This document shows positions 1 through 5,284 of a stretch of DNA of 5,284 nucleotides, piece by piece. Under the pieces are notes generated by a model. It saw only the letters and a program-made list of their open reading frames with translations, did no database searches and was not told the DNA's origin. Source of the DNA: Thiotrichaceae bacterium (GTDB lineage Bacteria; Pseudomonadota; Gammaproteobacteria; SZUA-229); the NCBI GenBank assembly GCA_002746365.1, contig NVWZ01000010.1, forward strand, positions 81,883 to 87,166, read 5' to 3'. The position numbers and the translations under genes were made by a program. The stretch's first letter is position 1, and the number at the start of each line of letters is the position of its first letter.

Positions 1-440
1 GCATTAGCAACAGCGGTAAACGCTTCGATCAAGCCCATGATGGTTCCGAGCAGTCCAAGCAAGGTACAGATATTTGCAAACAGCGCAATGTATGGTGTGC
101 GTTTTTCAAGTGTGGGTATGATTTCCATCATACTTTCTTCCATCGCAATTTCGATATCATCACGACGACGTACCGAGCCTTGTCTAGCCAGACCCATATT
201 CAATAAACTGGCTATGGCAGAGTCATCGTCTGTTATCGAATCACGTGCAGTATCAAAATCACCTTCATTAAGTAAAGGATACACCTTATCCCAGACTTTT
301 TTATTCGCACTGCCGATGCCCGATAATTTAATGTATCGTTCTATACAGATAGCCACACCAAAAGCAAAAATGATTAAAATTGGGTACATGAAGGTACCAC
401 CGGTTTGAAAAAATTGCGCAATACTCTGGATAGTATCCAT
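1..440 (-). CDS. MotA/TolQ/ExbB-family proton channel subunit (N-terminal part; runs off left edge)
   Basis: This is the N-terminal 146 residues of an inner-membrane TolQ/ExbB/AglR-type channel protein. In the family, such subunits pair with ExbD/TolR-type subunits and use proton flow to drive periplasmic work. Translating the minus strand gives a short N-terminus and a first membrane helix at about residues 18-33, ending in the family-typical Glu-Arg (ICIERY). A charged cytoplasmic region follows (about 34-115), with an Arg-triplet and an acidic stretch. The second membrane segment begins at about 117 and holds the hallmark LLGLLGTIMG motif (about 128-136), with the conserved Thr near 133. 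The third helix is outside the window. Two ATGs are adjacent (443 and 440); 440 is chosen because it lies 6 bases from GAGGAG, whereas 443 lies only 3 bases away. It follows the TPR lipoprotein genes and the 97-residue gene, which fits an Agl/Glt-like motor more than the Tol-Pal arrangement. Family assignment is secure; the exact system is inferred. Confidence 0.93.
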   Translation of the reverse strand, partial: MDTIQSIAQFFQTGGTFMYPILIIFAFGVAICIERYIKLSGIGSANKKVWDKVYPLLNEGDFDTARDSITDDDSAIASLLNMGLARQGSVRRRDDIEIAMEESMMEIIPTLEKRTPYIALFANICTLLGLLGTIMGLIEAFTAVAN

Positions 441-446
441 CATGTA

Positions 447-452
447 CTCCTC
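447..452 (-). promoter_or_regulatory. Ribosome-binding site of the TolQ/ExbB-like gene
   Basis: GAGGAG on the minus strand is the strongest Shine-Dalgarno sequence in the window. It lies 6 bases before ATG 440 and 3 bases before ATG 443, which favours the second ATG as the start. Confidence 0.8.
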
Positions 453-500
453 ATTATATAAATCGCGAATTGAATCACGCTTGACTTATTATTTAATCTG

Positions 501-551
501 ATTACTTATGATTAATAATTTATGGTTAATTGTTTTGGTTAATTACTTATG
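501..551. repeat. Pair of short direct repeats spanning the end of the 97-residue gene
   Basis: On the plus strand ATTACTTATG occurs at 501-510 and again at 542-551. Between them, GGTTAATT occurs at 524-531 and 537-544, a 13-base period. The second copies overlap the last codons and stop of the 97-residue gene; the rest lies in the AT-rich gap before the channel gene. They could be protein-binding sites or the remnant of a small local duplication. In such AT-rich sequence, chance is a real alternative. The rest of the gap (444-542) holds no GC-rich hairpin with a T-run, so no intrinsic terminator is visible and read-through into the channel gene is plausible. Confidence 0.4.
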
Positions 552-836
552 CTGCCCATGGCTTAATTCAAAAAAATCAAGCTCTCGCAAAAACACTTCT
601 TTATCCAGTGGACGCATACTATCGTCCAGTAAGCCTGAACTTAGACTGGTCGCAACGCCCACTTCGGAGTTTTGCCATGGCACAATGTAAAGTGACTTTG
701 GCGCTTCTTTGTTACCGATAATTGAAATACCTGACAGCTCTTTCACTTCACTATCAACTTTTTTTCCCTCGGCAATCGCCCATGACTGCAATAGCAGCCA
801 GAATAGAATTGTAGTGAGTATAACTTTAATTTTCAT
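543..836 (-). CDS. Small secreted (periplasmic) protein of unknown function, 97 residues
   Basis: I do not recognise the family. The N-terminus is a clear Sec signal peptide: MKIK, a hydrophobic core to about residue 20, and an AIA signal-peptidase I site, giving a mature protein of about 75 residues starting near Glu23. There is no lipobox Cys and no second membrane helix, so a soluble periplasmic location is expected. The mature part has a short polar lead, a compact core around SIIGNKEAPKSLYIVPW (about 38-54), a Ser/Gly/Leu-rich turn, and a charged tail containing PLDKEVFLRELDFFE, which is probably helical. It contains no Cys. It lies between the TPR lipoprotein gene (88-base gap) and the channel gene (about 100-base gap), suggesting a periplasmic accessory of the same machine. 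The start is the only ATG in the open frame, since a stop lies 21 bases upstream. No good Shine-Dalgarno precedes it, which is odd beside its neighbours. The signal peptide supports it as a real gene. Confidence 0.85.
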   Translation of the reverse strand: MKIKVILTTILFWLLLQSWAIAEGKKVDSEVKELSGISIIGNKEAPKSLYIVPWQNSEVGVATSLSSGLLDDSMRPLDKEVFLRELDFFELSHGQHK

Positions 837-856
837 AATGTCATTAGTTAATGCGT

Positions 857-884
857 TTTATAAAGTATAGGGCATCTTTATTAA
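857..884 (-). promoter_or_regulatory. Possible sigma70-type promoter before the 97-residue gene
   Basis: In the 88-base gap 837-924, the minus strand reads TTAATA (884-879), a 16-base spacer, then TATAAA (862-857). These match 4/6 and 5/6 of the consensus. Transcription would start near 850, giving a leader of about 14 bases. A second -10-like box, TATACT (869-864), lacks a partner -35. An AT inverted repeat, ATTAATT at 880-886 and AATTAAT at 904-910, overlaps the -35 and could be an operator. All of this is weak in AT-rich sequence. Confidence 0.28.
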
Positions 885-924
885 TTGCTCTCGTCCTATA
901 GATAATTAATCACTAAAACAGAAC

Positions 925-1584
925 CTATTGTTTGCCTAATCGGCGTTTAACATCTGCTACCCAGATTGCTACCGTTTTATCATCAGGTTTTAATTCCAAA
1001 TAATCTTCAAATTGCTCTAACGCACAATCGAAGTCATGCAGATACAAATCACATAACACACCCAGGTTTCGTTTCGCTGGCAAATAATCGGGGTGATCAT
1101 TTATTGCATTTTGGTATGCCGTACGTGCAGCATTAAACTTTCCTAGCTTACGATAAAGTAATCCTAGTTCATTATTTGCAACAGGATGCCCAATATCCAG
1201 CTTCAAAGCTTTAATGAGATTGGCTTCAGCTGCTTTTTTATCTTGTATTTTATTATATGCAATCGCTATATTGACATAGGGCGCCGGCAGTCTCTGTTCT
1301 CGCTTAATAACTGTTTTCAGCACTTCAATAGCCTGTGCATTTTTTTCCTGTTTCAATAATGTTATTGCATTATTAAAATCCAGCTCGACATCAGAGTCAA
1401 CAACAACATAACTTGTCGGTGCTTTAATTGTTGTTACATCTGCCTGCTCTTTTATGCCGCCCCCTGCGCAAGCAAACAGAAAAATATAGGAAAGGCTAAT
1501 AGCATATTTTTTCAACGCGCCTTCAGACAACAGAGCCATAAGCTTAGCAGTCTGAATGGAATTTAATATTAGTCCGTTAATCAT
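925..1584 (-). CDS. Small TPR lipoprotein, about 219 residues
   Basis: A likely periplasm-facing lipoprotein carrying four tandem TPRs, which are protein-binding helical hairpins. Numbering from ATG 1584, the signal peptide ends in the lipobox LFAC with lipidated Cys39. The following Ala-Gly-Gly-Gly has no Asp at +2, so outer-membrane sorting is expected. After a polar linker (about 43-66) come TPRs at about 67-100, 101-134, 135-168 and 169-203, with typical signatures such as NNELGLLYRKLGKFNAARTA. A short basic tail follows. A GTG at 1593 would overlap the stop of the preceding gene. ATG 1584 is preferred because AGGTGA lies 5 bases upstream. A third ATG at 1539 would give a more ordinary 24-residue signal peptide but has no visible Shine-Dalgarno. 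It is coupled to the 1074-residue TPR lipoprotein gene upstream, so the two probably act together at the outer membrane. It resembles the small TPR partners of TolQ-type machines in general form; other TPR assembly factors such as PilW/PilF-like proteins are also possible. Confidence 0.9.
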   Translation of the reverse strand: MINGLILNSIQTAKLMALLSEGALKKYAISLSYIFLFACAGGGIKEQADVTTIKAPTSYVVVDSDVELDFNNAITLLKQEKNAQAIEVLKTVIKREQRLPAPYVNIAIAYNKIQDKKAAEANLIKALKLDIGHPVANNELGLLYRKLGKFNAARTAYQNAINDHPDYLPAKRNLGVLCDLYLHDFDCALEQFEDYLELKPDDKTVAIWVADVKRRLGKQ

Positions 1585-1585
1585 T

Positions 1586-4500
1586 CTATTCACCTGCTGC
1601 CGGTTCTTTTACCGTTGTATTATTTATTTCAAGATTATCTTTTAAGCGATTCGTTTTTTCAGCTGTTATTTCAGGCTTTAATTTTTCCATACGATCAGGT
1701 TGTATCAATGTGATAACAACACTGCTCTGCTCTGTCTTTGCGTAACGTGCAGGTAATAGAGCAGATAATTTCTCGATACTCTTGTCGATCCACACATTAT
1801 AGATACCGACATCCAGTAACTCCATATTTTTTTCATGAACACTGATGGCTTTTTCTTCAAACGGATAAGCCTGATCTTCTATGACCAGTTCATACTCTTC
1901 CATTTCTTCGTCATTTAAATTTGTTGGCCTTTCTGATTCAAGTAAAGCAATATTAAATTCAAAGTATATTTCTGCAATATAAAATGTTGCAGCCGCTGTC
2001 ACCTCACCCACCTGATAATCTACCAATTTAGTATATTCATCAATTGCAGCTCGCATCTGGACTTTTTTCTTCCTGAGGTTTTTCCTGAAAGGTTTAACCA
2101 ATGCCACTTTTTTAAACGCTGCAAGTTTTGGCTCAGCCAATATCAATGCAGCCTTTGCCGCCAGGAATTTAGTACGATCCGTTCTGTCTTTACCACCTTT
2201 GGCGTCGGTAACAACAATTTTCTTTAGTTGAGCGATATATTTCTTATCTTGCCCCTGTGTTTTATATATCTCAGACATTTTAGAACGCGCTTCAATCGCG
2301 TCTTCAATTGGCTCCGGGAAAGAATCCACTAATTTGATGTAAACAAATAAGGCTTTATCCTGAGCTTCAGCTTTTTCATATAATTCAGCCGCTTGCGATA
2401 GTGCTTCACGTCTTAACGCATCATCATCAGGATTTTCTTTTTCGATACGCTCGAACTCTTCAGCAGATTTAATTAATTTACCGTCTTCTTTATAAACAAC
2501 TGCCAGCTTTTTCGTAATGTCTTTTTGCAACTTATGTTCAGGGTATAATTTTCTAAACCCTTCCAGCACACCTGCGACCTGACCCCATTGTTTCAATAAA
2601 ATCAATGAAGCGGCTGCATCATATTCGGCAGTAGGTCGTATTTTTGACTTAGGAGCCACTTTTGCCACACGCAAAAAATGTTCAGCGGCTGTTTTATGAT
2701 CACCTAATATTCTTGCCTGTTCCCCTTGTTTGTATACGGAGGCTGCCAAATTCTCGGTAAGAGCAGTATGACTTTTATCTTTTTTATCCGTTAAAGATAA
2801 CGTCTCAGTGTAGGCAACTTCGGCATCCTTATAATTAGCAATATCAAATGAAGCGTGGGCTACAACCAGCCAGGATGATCGAATTAGCTTTTTATCTGCG
2901 TTAGGATAAACAGTAATAACACGGCGGCCATATTTAATCGCTTGCTCATAATCTTCCAGGCTATATAAATCATCTACCGCAGCCACCAATACAATAGCTG
3001 CATGTTTATGCGTAGGGAAATAGTCAGAAAATTTAAGTGATGTACGAATAATTTCGCGCTTAATCACATTTCTTCGCGACTGGTTTGCAACCTTTAGATA
3101 CTCACGATAAGCATACACCGCTGCATAACCGGCACTGGATGAATCTTCATGCGTAGGATAATTGTATGCCGTACGTTCATACTCGGTCGCTGCATCCAGA
3201 AAATCTTTATGCTCGAGCAATAAACCTGCTAACTGATTATTGAGTTTGGGCGATTCTTTTTCTTCAGAAAATGACGTTAAAAATTCACGATACCAATAGA
3301 TCGCTTCTTTATAATTTTCTTCTTTTTGTTTACGTAGTCGCTTATCTTGATATAACGCATGATAGTGGTTTGCTAAATCAATAAGATTTGATTTTAAAAA
3401 TGCCAACACGGTTGGGTTATCGTTAATATCAAAGAAAGTCCAGTAATTAGAATTTAACCTATATGTTTTTGAAAACTCTTTTTTTGCATCAACAACTAAA
3501 CGAGGGAATCCCCCTTTTTTATAAATTTCGATAATCCGAATATTAAAGTAAGGCGATTCTTTTGAGATCGGATTACGATCCATATAAGCCTGATAAGATT
3601 GTGCCGCATCAAAATAGCGGCGCTTGATTAAATAGTACTCACCCAAATGGCTATAGATGCTTGCCTCGTAAAAGCGATGACCATGTTTATCAAAAAATTC
3701 AACTATGGATTCTGCACCACCCAGATAAGAAAAACTTAAACTAATAACTCGGTAGGTATCATCAATTCGTTTTTTCTCGATTTTATTATCAATATTTTCA
3801 AGATCATATCCATTGTCAATTTTGTAATCCAGCATTTTTATATAGTTTTTCAGTGCTTCTTCATACAGTTCCTGCTTGAAATAGGCCCAACCTTGTTTAT
3901 AGAGAGCAAGCTCATAAAATCCGGAGCCTTCCCCCTCTACAATAACGGCTTGATATGAATCTTCCGCATCTAAAAACTTCTTTCGCGTAAAGAAATATTC
4001 TGCGCGACGAAACTGTGCTTCATCAATATGACGAGATTGCGGGTATTTTTCTATCAATTGCTCTAGCGCGGTCATTGCAATATCAATTTGCCCGGTTTCT
4101 TCATAGGCGCGTGACAATTGATATAACACCTGATCATTTCGCTCAAATAAAGGATATTTTTTGAGCAGCCCCTTGTACAGTTCAATGGCTTCCTTAGCGC
4201 CAGCGGCCTGTAAATCATCCGCTTCTTCTACTATTTCACCAGGTGGTATAATTTTCTTTTTCTTTGATCGACCTAGTTCAATCTTTTTACCGGCCCGATC
4301 ACTGAATGCTTTTTCGCTTTCACTTATGTCTGCTATCGGCCCGCCATCAGTAGCGATGCTCTGCTTTTTCTTACCCGAAACAACAGGAACAAAACCTGTT
4401 TCAGGTGTCTGAATGTCGGTGGCTTGTGAAGCGCTATCAGCAACCGGTTTTATATTATCTGTAATCGAATCCGCTAGCACCCCTTTTTCAGATTCGGCTG

Positions 4501-4810
4501 ATTGTTGCGCTTCTTGTTGCTGCCATGCATCCTCTTCGGCCTCATACTCTTTTTGTATTTTTAGATCAGCCAATCGGCGTAGAGCCTCAGGTGTCATGGC
4601 AGTTTCTGGTGTTTCTTTCAAAAACTCTTCATAACTCGCCATCGCCTTATCAAGGCTATCACTGACTTTTTCTTCTTTTACTTCAAATTTGACATCATTC
4701 AAACTGGCCAGTGTGCCTTCATTATTATTTGTGGCACACGCCGATAACATCAGCACCAAAGATGCCTGGGTCACAATAAGTGTCAGTCTTGTCTGGTTAT
4801 TTATCTTCAT
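1586..4810 (-). CDS. Large multi-TPR lipoprotein, 1074 residues (GltE/GltD-like scaffold candidate)
   Basis: A large envelope scaffold. The signal peptide (MKINNQTR, then a hydrophobic core) ends in the lipobox LSAC with Cys25 and Ala at +2, predicting an outer-membrane lipoprotein facing the periplasm. A helical segment at about 51-95 is followed by a charged, low-complexity linker (about 96-200) rich in Gln, Ser, Asp and Lys, with KSKKKK-like basic patches. From about 203 to 870 the chain is a long series of degenerate TPR hairpins; the clearest are at 203-290, 300-325, 380-412, 525-552, 617-670, 697-722, 760-795 and 802-832. The C-terminal region (about 880-1025) is not plain TPR. It includes a basic PFRKNLRKKK stretch, an acidic NLNDEEMEEYELVIEDQ stretch, AYPFEEKAISVHEKN and LLPARYAKTE. 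From memory, this resembles the C-termini of TPR proteins of the Myxococcus GltD/GltE (AgmU/AglT) type, but no search was possible. Its stop lies 1 base from the next start. The orthologue assignment is inferred; the multi-TPR lipoprotein call is solid. Confidence 0.93.
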   Translation of the reverse strand: MKINNQTRLTLIVTQASLVLMLSACATNNNEGTLASLNDVKFEVKEEKVSDSLDKAMASYEEFLKETPETAMTPEALRRLADLKIQKEYEAEEDAWQQQEAQQSAESEKGVLADSITDNIKPVADSASQATDIQTPETGFVPVVSGKKKQSIATDGGPIADISESEKAFSDRAGKKIELGRSKKKKIIPPGEIVEEADDLQAAGAKEAIELYKGLLKKYPLFERNDQVLYQLSRAYEETGQIDIAMTALEQLIEKYPQSRHIDEAQFRRAEYFFTRKKFLDAEDSYQAVIVEGEGSGFYELALYKQGWAYFKQELYEEALKNYIKMLDYKIDNGYDLENIDNKIEKKRIDDTYRVISLSFSYLGGAESIVEFFDKHGHRFYEASIYSHLGEYYLIKRRYFDAAQSYQAYMDRNPISKESPYFNIRIIEIYKKGGFPRLVVDAKKEFSKTYRLNSNYWTFFDINDNPTVLAFLKSNLIDLANHYHALYQDKRLRKQKEENYKEAIYWYREFLTSFSEEKESPKLNNQLAGLLLEHKDFLDAATEYERTAYNYPTHEDSSSAGYAAVYAYREYLKVANQSRRNVIKREIIRTSLKFSDYFPTHKHAAIVLVAAVDDLYSLEDYEQAIKYGRRVITVYPNADKKLIRSSWLVVAHASFDIANYKDAEVAYTETLSLTDKKDKSHTALTENLAASVYKQGEQARILGDHKTAAEHFLRVAKVAPKSKIRPTAEYDAAASLILLKQWGQVAGVLEGFRKLYPEHKLQKDITKKLAVVYKEDGKLIKSAEEFERIEKENPDDDALRREALSQAAELYEKAEAQDKALFVYIKLVDSFPEPIEDAIEARSKMSEIYKTQGQDKKYIAQLKKIVVTDAKGGKDRTDRTKFLAAKAALILAEPKLAAFKKVALVKPFRKNLRKKKVQMRAAIDEYTKLVDYQVGEVTAAATFYIAEIYFEFNIALLESERPTNLNDEEMEEYELVIEDQAYPFEEKAISVHEKNMELLDVGIYNVWIDKSIEKLSALLPARYAKTEQSSVVITLIQPDRMEKLKPEITAEKTNRLKDNLEINNTTVKEPAAGE
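1590..1595 (-). promoter_or_regulatory. Ribosome-binding site deciding the start of the small TPR lipoprotein
   Basis: AGGTGA on the minus strand matches the anti-Shine-Dalgarno complement and sits 5 bases before ATG 1584. It lies inside the last codons of the 1074-residue gene and includes the alternative GTG at 1593. A ribosome using this site would therefore start at 1584, not at the GTG. Confidence 0.6.
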
Positions 4811-4812
4811 AA

Positions 4813-4818
4813 ATCACC
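4813..4818 (-). promoter_or_regulatory. Ribosome-binding site of the 1074-residue gene, overlapping the upstream stop
   Basis: GGTGAT on the minus strand contains the TGA stop of the upstream gene (4816-4814) and ends 2 bases before ATG 4810. It matches the 3' half of the Shine-Dalgarno consensus, so the short distance is acceptable. This overlap suggests translational coupling. Confidence 0.5.
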
Positions 4819-5284
4819 GGCGCAACAACTTATCTTTAAATGTGGAATTTTTTACTGGTGGCGTTTCATCTTCAAACAATGGTTTTATTTCTGGTTCCAG
4901 CCTGGCTTTTTCTTCTGCCGCTTTTTTAGCCAAACCGCCCTGATGTTGTTGCTCCTGCGTTCTTTGAGCCTCAAGTTGTTTTTTAATTTCTGCATCCATC
5001 GAAGACTTGGTGGCACGGTCATAACTTTCCGCTAACGCAAATCGGGCTTTTATCTGATACTCTTCCAGTCGCTTGCGTCTTATATCCAGTTCATTGATTG
5101 CCATGGTTTCGAGTAGCCGTCCCTGCTTAGCCATCACCCCTTTTAGTTTGCGTTGTGCGGTGAACAGCCGTGTTCTTAATTGCCTGATCGGGATGAGATA
5201 TCCTTCGTAACTTTGTGTCGCTGCCTGCCGTGTACGCACGAAAGAGTTGTAACGCAATTTTAATTCTTTAATTATTTTATCTAA
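4814..5284 (-). CDS. C-terminal coiled-coil part of a larger envelope protein (start off right edge)
   Basis: The reading frame is open to the window edge, so only the last 156 residues are seen. A TTG at 5257 is an internal Leu codon candidate, not a convincing start: it has no Shine-Dalgarno, and the frame continues upstream as LDKIIKELK. The visible part is almost wholly charged helix. It contains a long stretch with RRKRLEEYQIKARFALAESYDRA at about residues 69-91, then a Gln/Glu/Lys/Ala-rich coiled-coil tail (about 95-130), and a Pro- and acid-containing end (KPLFEDETPPVK). No signal peptide can be judged. In this family context the missing N-terminal part is likely to carry TPR repeats and an export signal, because the following co-transcribed genes encode TPR lipoproteins; this is inference. 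Only 3 bases separate its stop from the next start. Product unrecognised beyond this. Confidence 0.8.
   Translation of the reverse strand, partial: LDKIIKELKLRYNSFVRTRQAATQSYEGYLIPIRQLRTRLFTAQRKLKGVMAKQGRLLETMAINELDIRRKRLEEYQIKARFALAESYDRATKSSMDAEIKKQLEAQRTQEQQHQGGLAKKAAEEKARLEPEIKPLFEDETPPVKNSTFKDKLLRR

Noticed and set aside
37..408. Plus-strand open frame of 123 codons opposite the channel gene
   Set aside because: It is antisense to a clear TolQ/ExbB-family protein, is Ser/Ile-rich without a recognisable domain, and has no ribosome-binding site.
1..440. Reading the channel gene as tolQ of a Tol-Pal operon or motA of a flagellar stator
   Set aside because: Tol-Pal loci have TolQ first, with TolR, TolA, TolB, Pal and CpoB after it. 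Here large TPR lipoproteins precede it. The LLGLLGTIMG motif and layout are of TolQ/ExbB type and not a classic MotA. The genes to the left are not visible, so this is not absolute.
453..458. Perfect TATAAT box on the minus strand before the channel gene
   Set aside because: It abuts the GAGGAG ribosome-binding site, so transcription would start at or after that site and remove it. No -35 match is seen at 15-19 bases.
508..721. Two overlapping short plus-strand frames opposite the 97-residue gene
   Set aside because: The minus-strand frame has a convincing signal peptide and a compact mature protein; the plus-strand frames have neither.
866..900. Inverted repeat TATAGG/CCTATA as a terminator after the small TPR lipoprotein gene
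   Set aside because: The stem is only 6 pairs with a loop of over 20 bases, is AT-rich, and has no T-run on the minus-strand transcript.
4161..4943. Three plus-strand open frames opposite the start of the large TPR gene and the end of the upstream gene
   Set aside because: They are Ser/Ala/Phe-rich mirrors of Glu/Lys/Asp-rich coding sequence on the other strand and show no domain or start signal.

Overview
The window is a single-direction gene block: everything I can support is on the minus strand, read from right to left. Base composition is moderately AT-rich (roughly 40% GC by eye). Shine-Dalgarno sequences are clear, two proteins have bacterial lipoprotein signal peptides, and there is a TolQ/ExbB-type channel protein. 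This points to a Gram-negative bacterium. A low-GC gammaproteobacterium is my best guess from the gene set and style, but that is inference and not proven here.

Layout in transcription order: (1) 5284-4814, the C-terminal 156 residues of a larger protein whose start lies off the right edge, mostly charged helix and coiled coil. (2) 4810-1586, a 1074-residue lipoprotein built of many tetratricopeptide-type (TPR) helical repeats with a distinctive acidic/aromatic C-terminal domain. (3) About 1584-925, a small lipoprotein with four TPRs. (4) After an 88-base gap, 836-543, a 97-residue secreted protein of unknown function. (5) After a gap of about 100 bases, 440-1, the N-terminal 146 residues of a MotA/TolQ/ExbB-family proton-channel subunit that runs off the left edge. 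Genes 1-3 are tightly packed (3-base and 1-base gaps, with the ribosome-binding site of each downstream gene overlapping the stop region of the gene before it). They are therefore almost certainly co-transcribed and translationally coupled. Genes 4 and 5 have longer AT-rich leaders and could also have their own promoters.

Taken together, this looks like part of a trans-envelope machine: an inner-membrane proton-driven motor of the TolQ/ExbB/AglR type, and periplasmic or outer-membrane-anchored TPR scaffolds that could couple it to the cell surface. The closest described systems I can name are the Agl-Glt gliding and Nfs spore-coat machineries of Myxococcus, which combine TolQR-like motors with large TPR proteins. 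Partial relatives of these are reported in other Proteobacteria. The link rests on gene combination and recalled C-terminal sequence style, not on a search. The partner ExbD/TolR subunits and any TonB-like arm would be expected just beyond the left edge, and the body of the upstream partner beyond the right edge. No mobile element, RNA gene, CRISPR array or strong terminator was seen.
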